64,000 bases of DNA from Oncomelania hupensis (GCA_036898135.1 CM072511.1:22700988-22764987), one strand, 5' to 3'; shown: positions 24,901-32,102, numbered from the stretch's first letter. The notes: a model not told the origin generated them from the sequence alone. Numbers and translations are program-made.

Positions 24901-27879
24901 ATGTAGATGTTCACTGATTTGTCCAGATAACACCGTGTAAACAAGGATACACACACACACGCACACAAACACACGCACACAATCCATTTAGGTATTTCGA
25001 GATAATTTTCTGGAAATACTTTGAAACAGTCTGGAATCAGAACGAGTGAAAAGTCGGTCGGTCTGTCCGTCCCTCCGTCAATGAGACACACATGTGGGGG
25101 TGGGGATGAGTGAGGGGGTGGGTGGGATAATGAGGTGAATGTTGTGTAGCAGTATGACATATATATATAGTCATTTTACTTAACATCATAATTGTCATGA
25201 ATGCTTGGATGTAATCTGCTGAGCTATGATATTCTTATTTAGTACATTGAATGAATTTATTCTAGTCACATCACATGTAACTTGTTATTTTAATGATCCT
25301 AACTAACCATTGTTATGATACTCTTAAATGTAATTTAGTTATGAGATAGTCAACCTGCTCAGTTCTGCCTTTGCTGTGTATTTTATTACTAATTTGTTTT
25401 AAGAATGTTGCTACTGTACTGTATTATGTAATTGGTTGTTGACTGTCATCTATGTATAGGTGAATGTAGAATGTTGTAGTTATACCTCTACCTTTTAAGC
25501 ACTGCCATTATAATCATGTTTAGGCCACGATGTGTATAGTTTAGGACAACAACTTGTGCTGTCACTATACTATTTTGTGTGTGGGAGTGTGTGCGTGTGT
25601 GTGTGTTTGTGTGCTTTTTCTGCGTGAATGTAAAATTATTAATTATTATTGATGTGGGGTTTGGATTGTGAATGTCTGTATATGATTGGAATTTAAGGTC
25701 GCTGTTGTGCCATTAGAAATGAATGTGTCTTTGCTGGTTGTGTATATAAAATGAATATATTGCATGCTTCTTGCGGACGACGAGCCAAAGATAAATTTCT
25801 GTATGTGATGAACATCAGACAATAAAGTTATATTGTATTGTATTGTATTGTATTGTATTGTATTGTATACAAATTTGGTCAACCTCATTCCAAGGTCAAG
25901 GTCACAGAAGCGGTCCAAAATCTGTTAGTATGGGTACTTTGAAGTGACATTGACTCTAAACTATGAAAGATATAATGTCCAAACTTGTGGTTAGAGGTAA
26001 TATATCGATCTTTCATGTATGTTCCGTTTTTGCATTGATCTTGCCAACATTGAGTTATTTGATCATACATGCATAAGAGGTCACGCTAAGGTCAGGCTCG
26101 TCCCAAGGTCAAATTCACTGAAGGTCAAGGTCATCACAAGTCCACCGTTTTTATTTTGTTGTGCATAATACAACTTTTGCTGTAGTTTATTTGATAGTAC
26201 ATGAGTGTATTTGAAACCAGAGGTTAAAGTCATCTCAAAATATAGAAAGATCGAAGTTGGAATTACTTGGCATTTTCATGCCACCGTTTCATTTTGTTTT
26301 TGTTTATTTCTTCCTGACACTCATTTTCATGTTAAGTATTGCAAGATCCATAAGGAGCATGCGAGTCGTATGGGCTTTGGCCTTCTAGTCTACTTTATCG
26401 CAAAGATGGGTCACATTGTTCATAAACACGTTTTGCTCAATTTGTCAGAACGACTAAACCAATGTAGTTGATTCTTGGTATACCGGTACTTCAATCATAC
26501 ATTAGCAGCCCGGTTGTCGGTCAGTTGATTGTTGGTATACCGGTACTTCAATCATACATTAGCAGCCCGGTTGTCAGTCATTGGTCGGTCAGTTGCTCCG
26601 AGTTTCATATTTTTGATCAAAGCACTTTTTTTTTGCATTTGTGTCAAGAATGTCTATAAAGATTTAAATAATTTGTTTTTACTATTAACCATCTCTCTGC
26701 TTTTTAAGTTATTGACCTTTTCCCTTTCTCAAAAAGTCAAGGTCACTGAAGTCTATAACAATAAACGCACCTTCCCCCTCCCCCCCCCAAAAAAAAAATA
26801 AAACAAACAAAAAAAAACCAACGTGTTTTGTGGATTATTACAAAACGCCAAACAAAATTTATCATTTTTTAAAAATACTGATTGTATTTCCCGGCAGTGT
26901 GCGCGAGTGTCTGGACATCCATTTGAATCGTCTTGATTTTCATCTTGTAGCAATAATTTAAAGTTTAAAAAAAAGATTACCCGAAAGGTGTCTCTAGTGA
27001 TTGGACTGCTTCCCAATTTGTGGTTGTGCCTGCCTTCTGCTGTGTTATCATGCAGGACCGTACAGTGGTGATCTCGACTTATATTCTGTGTGGGTTCACC
27101 AACATCGCGGCAATGGCCTCCGCTATCGGCATCTACACCTCGTTGGTACCTCAGCGCGCCCCTGACATTATTCGCATGACTGTCAGATCCTCTATTGCTG
27201 GTTCCATCGCTTGTTTCCTCACTGGTTGTATTGCCGGTAAGTATACCTGAGGAAGAAGGATAGTGTTGATGGGGTTAGCGGTGGTGGTGTTGTTTGTGTA
27301 TGCGATGCCGATGATGATGATGTTGGCACAATACAATACAATACAATACAATGCAATGCAATACAATACACAATACACAATACATTTTCATTATTAACTC
27401 AAACAAGGAATTTACACAAGCGTAGATCAATATATATAATAGCAAATGAACAAATGAACAGACACGGTGCATGGAGGCAGAAAAAGAGTGAGACAGAAAA
27501 AGAGGTGGGAAGACAACATTCGAGAATGGACTGGATTGACACTGAGGGAAGCCATGAGCTGAGGACAGAGAAAGATGAAGTACGCTGGTTAAACGATCAT
27601 CTATTGTGCCCCAACGACTTTAGAGTTACGGGATAGGATAGGAAATTGACAAAAATTACAATCAACCCTGAGTTAATTTAAAATCATAAAAACTATCCAT
27701 AATGGTGGATGATGGGGTTGATGAAGATGATGATGAGGAGGAGGAGGACAAGGAAGGTGAGGTGGAAAACTGATGGTGATGATGGTAGTTGTACTTTATG
27801 CTAATACGTTTTAAATATCTAGACTTCATATTTTTTTAATCTTTGTTTTATGTCAGGTTTGTTATACGTGGGAGAATAA
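6296..27879 (+). CDS. SLC28A-like: Concentrative nucleoside transporter (SLC28/CNT family), 13-exon gene
   Basis: Members of this family are plasma-membrane Na+- or H+-coupled nucleoside importers. Joined exons: 6296-6466, 11349-11533, 13055-13190, 15798-15904, 16438-16582, 17444-17635, 18203-18364, 19627-19752, 20175-20308, 20976-21144, 24393-24653, 27056-27236, 27857-27879. Every junction is GT-AG and phases agree; total 1992 nt, 663 residues plus TAA, close to vertebrate CNT lengths. Residues 1-118 are hydrophilic, followed by hydrophobic helices from about 121. Family landmarks: PVESV...NIFLGMSE (351-368), SNSELFAIMTGGF (381-393), HLLAASVMSAPAALA (about 413-427), CGFTNI (608-613), ACFLTGCIAG (about 648-657). 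The long extracellular C-terminal tail of vertebrate CNTs is absent. Unusual substrate-site substitutions are listed under findings. Exon 1 and the last exon rest on splice logic and are less certain than exons 2-12. Confidence 0.88.
6502..6624. repeat. (AAT)n/(AAC)n microsatellite
   Basis: About 90 bases of AAT followed by about 30 bases of AAC, lying at the 3' end of the minus-strand CR1/L2-type LINE. It probably derives from that element's tail. Confidence 0.9.
6625..9235 (-). mobile_element. CR1/L2-type LINE, decayed
   Basis: On the minus strand, pieces of an endonuclease and reverse transcriptase occur in the right order. The endonuclease piece is about 9234-8863 (VCVYRLPPSK, VLMGDFNIH). 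RT pieces follow: about 8258-7893 with SAYRANHPTETALL and LLLDLSAAFDTIDYNLL (motif A), then 7956-7669, 7463-7278 (SRLDHCNALLIG) and 7332-7048 (VQNAAARIIF, RLPVEQRIKYNVACL). These blocks are typical of CR1/L2-clade elements. Frames shift repeatedly and stops intervene, so the copy is dead. The 3' end near 6625 has the expected form (rc AAAGGGCCTAGAGCC ... CACTTTAAAAATATCC) followed by a tandem tail. It sits in intron 1 of the transporter, antisense to it. Confidence 0.82.
9164..9221. repeat. (CAT)n microsatellite
   Basis: Pure CAT repeat inside the 5' part of the minus-strand LINE remnant; open frames over it (poly-His, poly-Met) are artefacts. Confidence 0.9.
9472..10058 (+). mobile_element. 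Family X retroposon, copy 1
   Basis: Full copy of an interspersed element. The 5' end is CCCCGTTGGGGTGCCGGGGG, then TTTCAGTATAAATAGTATCCCC, a T-rich body, a block (AGCCGTCCCCTGCGTGGGATG) and a 3' end GTCCGCTGGACCTAAAGCAA followed by (CAAT)n. The fixed 3' end with a 4-bp tandem tail and copies on both strands indicate LINE-driven retroposition. No protein coding is evident. Seven copies occur in this window. Confidence 0.8.
10059..10896. other. Intron 1 sequence without recognised elements
   Basis: AT-rich, with short tandem tracts (TATAG near 10358, TGAC/CTGA at 10481-10506). No gene seen. Confidence 0.4.
10897..11096. mobile_element. Small TIR element with telomere-like CCCTAA core, copy 1
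   Basis: Ends at 10897-10922 and 11071-11096 are imperfect inverted repeats (TGAAACTCTAC(A/G)TAC...TTTTGAC). The core (about 10970-11035) is a degenerate CCCTAA/CCTAAC array followed by AACGGA(A)CACTGTTTTGACGTCAAAA. A second copy with the same core and end layout is at 24739-24905, so this is a dispersed element rather than a telomere relic. No target-site duplication found. Confidence 0.6.
11195..11312. repeat. (TTA)n microsatellite
   Basis: About 118 bases of TTA with two TTT interruptions, ending 36 bases before transporter exon 2. Confidence 0.95.
11349..11533 (+). CDS. SLC28A-like: SLC28-like exon 2
   Basis: Acceptor TCATCTATTATAG and donor GTCAGT bound 61 codons plus two bases (phase 2), which join the first base of exon 3 to give Arg. 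It encodes KPQGIVENSIS...ETWLADPSKSGLFSSCTRAKKTVHKYR. The C-terminal CTRAKKTVHKYR lies just before the first membrane helix and resembles the Cys/Lys-rich juxtamembrane segment before helix 1 of vertebrate CNT3. An alternative acceptor at 11404/11405 would break the phase with exon 1. Confidence 0.75.
11600..11842 (+). mobile_element. Retroposon 3' tail, family D copy 2
   Basis: Second copy of the element at 4815-5110, sharing the GAGTACGGTTGGTGTGAATGC block and the gagctggggta...cgcta end. Its TTA tail is split by the TIR element at 11843-12052. Confidence 0.6.
11843..12052. mobile_element. 210-bp MITE inserted into a (TTA)n tail
   Basis: TACAG(C/G)CCTGAAAATG at 11843-11858 is inverted at 12037-12052 with one mismatch. 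Both ends carry TA, consistent with a TA target duplication (Tc1/mariner-like), although the CAG...CTG ends would also fit other superfamilies. The interior is highly self-complementary (GGCGACTA/TAGTCGCC, ACTAGCCA repeats). The flanks CTTATTA and TTATTATT are the two halves of the family D tail, so insertion was into the microsatellite. Confidence 0.7.
12053..12129. repeat. (TTA)n microsatellite
   Basis: TTA array forming the distal part of the family D tail after MITE insertion. Confidence 0.9.
12552..12850 (-). mobile_element. tRNA/5S chimeric SINE, copy 1
   Basis: Read on the minus strand the head is tRNA-like (GATAGCGCAGTGGTTGGAGCG fits a pol III A box). It is followed by a 5S rRNA-like segment (AAGTTAAGCACCG ... 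GGTTAGCACTTGGATGGGT GACCGC) covering the 5S internal control region. A unique body then ends in a T-rich tail. The copy is bounded by an 11-bp direct repeat CATCTGTATAG at 12541-12551 and 12851-12861, the target duplication left by retroposition. It lies in intron 2 of the transporter. Confidence 0.88.
13055..13190 (+). CDS. SLC28A-like: SLC28-like exon 3 (helices 1-2)
   Basis: Acceptor TTTTATTGGTGCAG, donor GTAAAA; ends in phase 0. It encodes HVVYKTVWMGLFLLYLLYTG followed by a second hydrophobic stretch TRLWVLLALIIL. These match the first two membrane segments of CNT proteins (residues about 120-164 of the product). Confidence 0.9.
13390..13416. repeat. (GTT)n microsatellite
   Basis: Short GTT array in intron 3; adjacent open frames are artefacts. 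Confidence 0.85.
13784..14284. mobile_element. 501-bp DNA-transposon-like element, 32-bp TIRs and 7-bp TSD
   Basis: 13784-13815 (CACAAGTATATCAACTAACA...) is the exact reverse complement of 14253-14284. The flanks carry the perfect direct repeat CGCGGGA at 13777-13783 and 14285-14291, as expected for a cut-and-paste insertion with 7-bp duplication. A 73-codon open frame at 13929-14150 (Lys/Glu-rich, EMKRKLGEELHISGSEQRQK) is not a recognised transposase. TIRs beginning CA and a 7-bp duplication would suit P-like or hAT-like families, but assignment is open. It lies in intron 3. Confidence 0.82.
14292..15327. other. Intron 3 sequence without recognised elements
   Basis: No gene or repeat family recognised. 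A minus-strand frame at 14267-14551 has no family features. Confidence 0.4.
15328..15373. repeat. (GTT)n microsatellite
   Basis: GTT array in intron 3. Confidence 0.9.
15569..15720 (+). repeat. Three-unit minisatellite, ~51-bp period
   Basis: Units start at about 15569, 15620 and 15672. Each begins TGAATT(T)GAA and contains TTTCATAGAGG(C/T)(T/A)CC..GTT. They are diverged from each other. Located just before transporter exon 4. Confidence 0.8.
15798..15904 (+). CDS. SLC28A-like: SLC28-like exon 4 (cytoplasmic linker)
   Basis: Not part of any long open frame, but required by phase: exon 3 ends in phase 0 and exon 5 begins with the third base of a codon. Acceptor CATGTTGATAG and donor GTGTGT bound 35 codons plus TG. 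It encodes VAGGPQYLTGEIRKLLAHCR then IVNPGHRARVMRFIR, and the split codon gives Trp. This resembles the basic linker between helices 2 and 3 of vertebrate CNTs, which contains a PGRR-type motif at the same place. Confidence 0.82.
16029..16132. repeat. (TAG)n microsatellite
   Basis: About 100 bases of TAG/AGT repeat in intron 4; the poly-Ser and poly-Leu open frames over it are artefacts. Confidence 0.95.
16438..16582 (+). CDS. SLC28A-like: SLC28-like exon 5 (helices 3-4)
   Basis: Acceptor TTGTACGGCAG, donor GTAGGT. The first base completes the Trp codon begun in exon 4. It encodes FFYFVAVLGSVGYLATDI, a short GPKRPENL loop, and VAIAGVFVLLLFSLALSTDP, two hydrophobic segments matching CNT helices 3 and 4. 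Confidence 0.9.
16860..17415 (+). mobile_element. Family X retroposon, copy 2
   Basis: Close match to the copy at 9472-10058 from CCCCGCTGGGGTGCCGGGGG to GTCCGCTGGACCTAAAGCAA, ending in a short AATAATC tail. It lies in intron 5, only 28 bases before exon 6. Confidence 0.85.
17444..17635 (+). CDS. SLC28A-like: SLC28-like exon 6
   Basis: Acceptor TATTTTTACAG, donor GTGAGA; 64 codons in phase 0. It encodes VNWHSVFWGIFTQFYLAVFM then LRTEAGIELFEWLGD and YYVFGPNPTEHMLLLV. The VxWRPVLWGIxLQF / LRT..G / WLG / VFG pattern is diagnostic of the CNT N-domain. Confidence 0.95.
18203..18364 (+). CDS. SLC28A-like: SLC28-like exon 7 (HP1 and helix with GxxE motif)
   Basis: Acceptor GTTTTATATTTCAG, donor GTCAGT; 54 codons, phase 0. 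It encodes NLPVILFVNAVVAVLYHYGI ... TTPVESVCAVANIFLGM, matching the CNT segment VLPxVxFF...SPxESVxAxxNIFVGQ. The exon ends after Gly365-Met366, at the position of the substrate-selectivity pair (Gly/Met in human CNT2). Confidence 0.95.
18780..19120. repeat. (TA)n core in TTGTA/TCGTA-rich tract
   Basis: A (TA)n run at 18905-18970 is flanked by degenerate TATTG and TATCG pentamers. Probably a microsatellite grown from a retroposon tail; intron 7. Confidence 0.85.
19195..19528 (-). mobile_element. Ty3-type protease fragment
   Basis: The minus strand encodes about 90 residues that closely match residues 413-503 of the Gag-Pol at 33311-37810, including LRDSGCSGVI with the aspartic-protease DSG, IAKEQFTGDS and YDLMIGNIDDARRP. 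It begins with VTIEARTIGP instead of the sequence in the full element, so it comes from a related subfamily. No gag, integrase, RT or LTR accompanies it. Antisense in intron 7. Confidence 0.85.
19627..19752 (+). CDS. SLC28A-like: SLC28-like exon 8
   Basis: Acceptor GTATTTTTCAG, donor GTGAGT; 42 codons, phase 0. It encodes SEIPLLVKPFLASISNSELF then AIMTGGFASLAGAMLVILFM. Glu368 aligns with the conserved, functionally critical Glu of CNTs (E343 of human CNT3, E156 of the Vibrio transporter). Ala399-Met400 occupy the position of the second selectivity pair. Confidence 0.95.
20175..20308 (+). CDS. SLC28A-like: SLC28-like exon 9
   Basis: Acceptor GGTTATTCCCACAG, donor GTGAGC; 44 codons plus two bases. 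It encodes IPGNHLLAASVMSAPAALAI then SKVMEPERRRPEDIPKQDPY. The HLLxASVMSAPAxLAxxK motif is highly conserved in CNTs, followed by the variable charged loop. Confidence 0.95.
20457..20671 (-). mobile_element. tRNA-Thr-like SINE with (AAC)n tail
   Basis: On the minus strand it starts GGGGCCGGGTAGCTCAGTTGGTAAGAACG (A box) and carries CTAGTAA as an anticodon-loop-like heptamer (AGT, Thr). GGTTCGAATCCCGG (B box) follows, then a short body and (AAC)n. It is flanked by the 9-bp direct repeat AATGCTTCT at 20448-20456 and 20672-20680. The decayed anticodon stem and the tail show that it is a SINE, not a tRNA gene. Intron 9. Confidence 0.88.
20861..20891. repeat. (GTT)n microsatellite
   Basis: Short GTT array about 85 bases upstream of exon 10. 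Confidence 0.9.
20976..21144 (+). CDS. SLC28A-like: SLC28-like exon 10
   Basis: Acceptor GTATTTAATCAACAG, donor GTAAGA; the first base completes a Gly codon. It encodes HQASLLAAVTDAAMIGMTII then ANIVSSMIVFIAFVSLADSS and FVWFAAQAGLENVTLT. The pattern matches the CNT stretch LLEAATxGAxxxxxLVANIxxNLIAFLAL, with the conserved LLEAA Glu replaced by Ala. Confidence 0.92.
21924..21993. repeat. (GA)n microsatellite
   Basis: About 70 bases of pure GA, 40 bases before an RTE tail; intron 10. Confidence 0.95.
22036..22690 (-). mobile_element. RTE-type LINE, 5'-truncated copy
   Basis: The minus strand encodes VRQGCLLSPTLFNIFLERIM, the FAGGIERAGDEQELEQL segment (motif C degraded from FADD) and the C-terminal LTLSEAMGVAEDRERWSTLV block, but with an internal deletion after the EVLSRREWTGL junction. 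The 3' tail is (TATCC)n in plus orientation at 22040-22112. Non-functional. Intron 10. Confidence 0.88.
22761..23079 (+). mobile_element. tRNA/5S chimeric SINE, copy 2
   Basis: Plus-strand copy: GGGGTGTCGGATAGCGTAGT head, then the 5S-like AAGTTAAGCACCGTCCAGTG and GGTTAGCACTTGGATGGGT GACCGC, then a body ending in ACCTTTTTACCC(T)n. It is flanked by the 12-bp direct repeat ACACTTCTCTCT at 22749-22760 and 23080-23091. The best-preserved copy. Intron 10. Confidence 0.9.
23092..24392. other. Intron 10, distal part
   Basis: Contains a (GGT)n microsatellite at 23597-23637 and a (GT)n tract at 24004-24045. No exon or repeat family is otherwise recognised. The C/T-rich run at 24380-24392 is the polypyrimidine tract of exon 11. 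Confidence 0.5.
24393..24653 (+). CDS. SLC28A-like: SLC28-like exon 11 (altered signature motif)
   Basis: Acceptor TTTTTTCCCCCCCAG, donor GTGAGT; 87 codons in phase 0. It encodes RVLGYLLYPLMYLMGVEPVD, then ALLMGRLVVRKTLTSTIVGY and SEVSKLI, matching the CNT block with MGV...D and the family signature (G/A)xKx3NEFVA(Y/F/M). The signature Asn-Glu is replaced by Ser544-Thr545. The segment after it is longer than in vertebrates and includes an Asn-Ala-Thr glycosylation-type site. Confidence 0.93.
24739..24905. mobile_element. Small TIR element with CCCTAA core, copy 2
   Basis: Shares CAGCCCTAACCCTAACGGA then TTGTTCTGACGTCAAAAC with the copy at 10897-11096. Its ends (CCACATACGTTGTGCTGACA against the reverse complement TACATAACTTGTATTGACA) are decayed inverted repeats. 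Intron 11. Confidence 0.5.
25190..25868 (+). mobile_element. Probable LINE 3' end with (TATTG)n tail
   Basis: Non-coding, AT-rich, ending in GACGACGAGCCAAAGATAAA ... CAGACAATAAAGTTATATTG followed by (TATTG)n at 25834-25868. AATAAAG close to a pentanucleotide tail is typical of non-LTR retrotransposon 3' ends. The 5' limit is a guess because no coding part is present. Intron 11. Confidence 0.5.
25880..26760 (+). repeat. AGGTCA-rich repeat tract with 57-bp tandem duplication
   Basis: Motifs CAAGGTCAAGGTCAC, GAAGGTCAAGGTCATC and AAAGTCAAGGTCACTG recur through the tract. A 57-bp unit containing TATACCGGTACTTCAATCAT is tandemly duplicated at 26467-26523 and 26524-26580. The last part (GCCCGGTTGTCGGTCAGTTG) resembles 4209-4250, so this is an interspersed repeat of unknown class. 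Intron 11. Confidence 0.55.
27056..27236 (+). CDS. SLC28A-like: SLC28-like exon 12
   Basis: Acceptor TGTTATCATGCAG, donor GTAAGT; ends one base into a Gly codon. It encodes DRTVVISTYILCGFTNIAAM ... APDIIRMTVRSSIAGSIACF then LTGCIAG, matching ATYALCGFANIGSxG...RKxDIxxxAxRALxAGxxxxxxxACIAG. Asn612 is conserved; the Ser three residues later in characterised CNTs is Ala615 here. Confidence 0.95.
27325..27380. repeat. (CAATA)n tract
   Basis: Degenerate CAATA/CAATG pentamers in intron 12, the complement of the TATTG tails elsewhere in the window. Confidence 0.8.
27464..27645 (+). mobile_element. RTE-type LINE, 3' terminal fragment
   Basis: Carries the element's last coding block (GACAACATTCGAGAATGGAC, then GGTTAAACGATCATCT) and ends GGGATAGGATAGGA, the family tail. 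Frame broken by indels. Intron 12. Confidence 0.85.
27857..27879 (+). CDS. SLC28A-like: SLC28-like terminal micro-exon (stop)
   Basis: Acceptor ATCTTTGTTTTATGTCAG with a long pyrimidine tract; GT completes the Gly codon left by exon 12, followed by Leu-Leu-Tyr-Val-Gly-Glu and TAA. The residues AGLLYVGE resemble the AGILYMPRGAE stretch at the same point of vertebrate CNT1, after which vertebrate proteins continue with an extracellular tail. An ATTAAA at 28028 could serve polyadenylation. The exon is short, so alternative ends are possible. Confidence 0.6.
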
Positions 27880-28064
27880 CAATGGATACAACATCACATT
27901 ATCTGGGGACGACAAAAATACGAGGATCTGATGAAATCTGTGTTCGGACAGTTGCCAATCGGTTGTTGTTTTTATGTGCGTCAGGTCTGAGGTCGAAGTC
28001 AGAACCCCCGTTGGGATTCTTCTTCTTTATTAAATTTGTGTCCCCGGACACATTGAGCGTACAG

Positions 28065-28660
28065 GGGACTTGACCGTTGGGATGCCGGAATTTTCTGTAT
28101 AAATACTGTAGTATTCCCAATTTGTGGAAATTTAGTGCTTTAAATGACCACTGTTTTGGTGATTCTCATTTGTCCTTTCTCGTTCCTAATCTGTTCTATC
28201 AATCTACTATCTTCTTCCCTAGATCAGTCACCTTCCTTTTTTTCTTGAAAACTCTCCCAAAACTACTCATTTGTTTATGGGGTCTGTTGGATCGGCTTGG
28301 GGATTTGGACGCTTTTTACTAAATGGTCACTAGGATTGTCTATGGTATTATTATTTAACATTGTAGGCATTTTATATGTATGTGTTTCGTTAATATTTTA
28401 TAATGATGTTTATATTATAGCTTTTTGTTTTTTTGTAAACGGGGTTCGATAAATTAAAGTACAGCCTCAGCGTCCCCTGCATGGGATGCCTTTATTGTGA
28501 AGTGACCGGCTGGTGGCGTGTCTTCAGTGGTGCCCTTGGAGTTGTTTCAGCAGATCTTTTATACGGGGGTGAGTCGTTTTTCAACCTAGTCGTGGTTCTG
28601 ATTCGGCTCTTTGCAATCCGCGGACCCTATAAACAATGACTAACTAACTAACTAACTAAA
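28065..28660 (+). mobile_element. Family X retroposon, copy 3 (diverged)
   Basis: GACCGTTGGGATGCCGGAAT start, TTTCTGTATAAATACTG box, CAGCCTCAGCGTCCCCTGC block, and 3' end GACCCTATAAACAATGACTAAC with (TAAC)n. The tail differs from copies 1 and 2, suggesting a different subfamily. A partial 5' end (ACCCCCGTTGGGATTC) also occurs just upstream at 28004. Confidence 0.75.
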
Positions 28661-29558
<898 letters not shown>

Positions 29559-30037
29559 GCATCCCACGTCTGTTAGTTAAATGCCACTCATTTGTACTGT
29601 TGGAAAGCAATTAGTCGTAGTCTTTGCACTCATTTGTATTGTTGGAAAGCAATTAGTCATAATCTTTGTACATTTGAACCACACACCCACAAAAAGCAAC
29701 CCCTAATTTCACTCGTCAGCGTGTGACGTAAGCCTACTTACTGTACAATGCACTCATTAGTATTCCATTTCATGACCCTTCTAGGGTCCATTTGATATTT
29801 AACCAGCACTCATGCAAGCATAATAGTCAGGCCAAAAGGGTTAATTGTAGAAAGAGCACATGGTAGGTGAGGTGCCACGTTGTTAAACATTCCAATAGAT
29901 TGATAACCCTCGCTTTTTGTACCGCAGGATAAAAATGGCTGGCGGATTTAGAGGGGATGGCCGAGGCATGTGGTGTATGTACGTATATAGGGCATTATAA
30001 GACGCCGTACAATGTCCAATGCGGAATTAAAGTGGAC

Positions 30038-30465
30038 CCCCAGAGGGGGTACCGGGGGTTTCAGTATAAATAGTATCCCCACTTTCTGGAAAGTTAGTGC
30101 TTTAAATTCCCACTGTCGCTGTCTTTCTCCTTTGTCCTTTCTCATTCCTACTCTGTTCTATCAATCTACTATACTATCTTCTTCTTTGCTAGACCAGTCA
30201 CCTACCTTTTTTGTTGAAAATTCTTCCGGGACAAAACTCCTCATTTGTATTCAAGGTCTGTTGGATCAGCTTGGGAATACTGGACGCTTTCTGCCAAATG
30301 GTCACCTGGGCTTCCTATGATGTTATTATTTGGCAATGTAGGCATTTTATATGTATGTGTTTTGTTGATATTTTATAATGATGTTTATTTTCTATTTTGT
30401 TTTTGTAAACGGGGGTTCGATAAATTAGAGTTTAGCCTTAGCGTCTCTTGCGTGGGATTTCTTCT
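30038..30465 (+). mobile_element. Family X retroposon, copy 4 (3'-truncated)
   Basis: Starts ACCCCCAGAGGGGGTACCGG and follows the family through the CGTCTCTTGCGTGGGATTTC block, where it ends abruptly at unrelated sequence. Loss of the 3' end is unusual for retroposons and implies a later deletion or insertion. Confidence 0.8.
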
Positions 30466-30965
30466 ATATATTAATCGACAAGCCGTTTTAGATCACGAGG
30501 GGCCGTTTTAGCCAACCAACGGCTTTGTTGTGAAGCTCGATTCGAGCTTCACTTTGCTCCAATTTGTGCAGATTACAGCTGAACTGTCCGTATAATTGCT
30601 TCCACGCGAGTTTTGCCATTCGCCGCTCGATCAAGCGCTGCCGATACAACGAAACTTAACATCATTTTCGATCGCAAAACGGCTTTATTTTGCATTTTAC
30701 TGCCTTGAAAACGTACTGCAAACACGTGGTAAACATGACTGTGCGAGTCCAACCAATCACTCTTGACGTTGCCTCCGGCAGGCCCCGCCTTCATTTCCGG
30801 TTTGCATTTAGTGATTTCTCTCGGTAGCCTTTATTTTATAAGTTTGGTTTTGATCTCGCTTTTAAATCGGCGTTATATTGTTGTTTAATGCAGTTTAAAG
30901 TTTACAACACTAATAAAAACGAGGGTTCACCATGTTTTATGATATTGGACCTAAAATAACGCTGG
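30466..30965. other. Unassigned, less AT-rich stretch
   Basis: Contains an imperfect palindrome GAAGCTCGATTCGAGCTTC at 30531-30549 and dispersed AAACGGC motifs. No coding region or known element recognised. Confidence 0.4.
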
Positions 30966-31062
30966 AGAATTATAGCAGCCCGTGGATAAATGGATAAATC
31001 GTTTGACTTCCAATAAGGCGACCCGGTTTCGAATCACGCTGTTGTTGTTGTTGTTGTTTTTT
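30966..31062 (+). mobile_element. Possible short tRNA-type SINE
   Basis: TGGATAAATGG and CCCGGTTTCGAATCACGC are spaced like pol III A and B boxes and run into (GTT)n and T. Short and diverged, with no target duplication seen. Confidence 0.4.
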
Positions 31063-31185
31063 TTTAAATTAAATTTAATAATACAGAGGGAGAGAGATAA
31101 AAGAGAGAGGGAGGTATAGATAATAAAGAAAACGAGAGAAGGAGAGGCAAAAGAAAAACAAAAAAAGGTGCAAGTTAAATGCAAA

Positions 31186-31316
<131 letters not shown>

Positions 31317-31885
31317 GGTATTAAGAACTGCTTCATATTATTTTTTTTTTCATTTATCCATGATGCATGTACTTCTTAGAACACTTAACATCTTATGCTT
31401 TTTTAAAAACAAAATAGGTATAGATAGTTCTATTTAAAAAAAGCATTTAGAAAATAACATTATAGTTTTATTGTAAATTTCATAGCATAATTAATTGTCA
31501 TTCGATTCATCAGAAAAAAACAATAAAAATAAAAGTAAACTTTACATTAAAAATAAATATTTAGAATATAAATTAAAACTGAATTGTTCCAAAATAAATA
31601 TCTGTAGTGACTAAAGGTCCATATTTAGCCTACATGGCTTGGTGCTTTTTTTTATGATTGCCTCGATTTGGTATTTCATTGGTATGTATTATAATTTAAA
31701 AAAAATTGTGCATTCAGTGATAGCATTGCCTTATTGTTTTAATCACATGCATGTGCAATAAATGAGTAATGCTGTTCTCCTCAAATAAATGGTTATTGTG
31801 TTTTTTTACAATTATAAGTTTATCTTTAATCTATTCTCTTTTTAGTGATTCACCACTGACAGTGCACTTCAGCCTTCCACTTCCA

Positions 31886-31986
31886 GAATCATAAACACAA
31901 CAAAGATTATTATATCAAAGATACTTTTATACAATGTGAATTAATTAAAAGTATCTTTGATATATATCTTGTGTTCATGATTTTAC
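31886..31986. repeat. Foldback sequence near the LTR element
   Basis: About 45-bp arms (31886-31931 and 31945-31986) are inverted copies around AATGTGAATTAATT, with core TATATCAAAGATACTTTTA. A third, single copy of the arm (CACAACAAAGAAATATAATA then GATACTTTTA) lies at 38736-38770 beyond the 3' LTR. Probably ends of an old foldback or TIR element into which the LTR element inserted. Confidence 0.5.
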
Positions 31987-32097
31987 TTTCAAAATACTTA
32001 GCAGTTCCTGTTGTGATTACAATTTCTTCCACTTTCAGGCAATTGATATATTTCCTAAAGGTAGTTATTGTACCAACACCACAACATAAACTATACA

Positions 32098-32102
32098 CTA
32101 TG
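32098..32102. repeat. Target-site duplication, left
   Basis: CTATG immediately before the 5' LTR, repeated immediately after the 3' LTR at 38659-38663. Confidence 0.92.
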
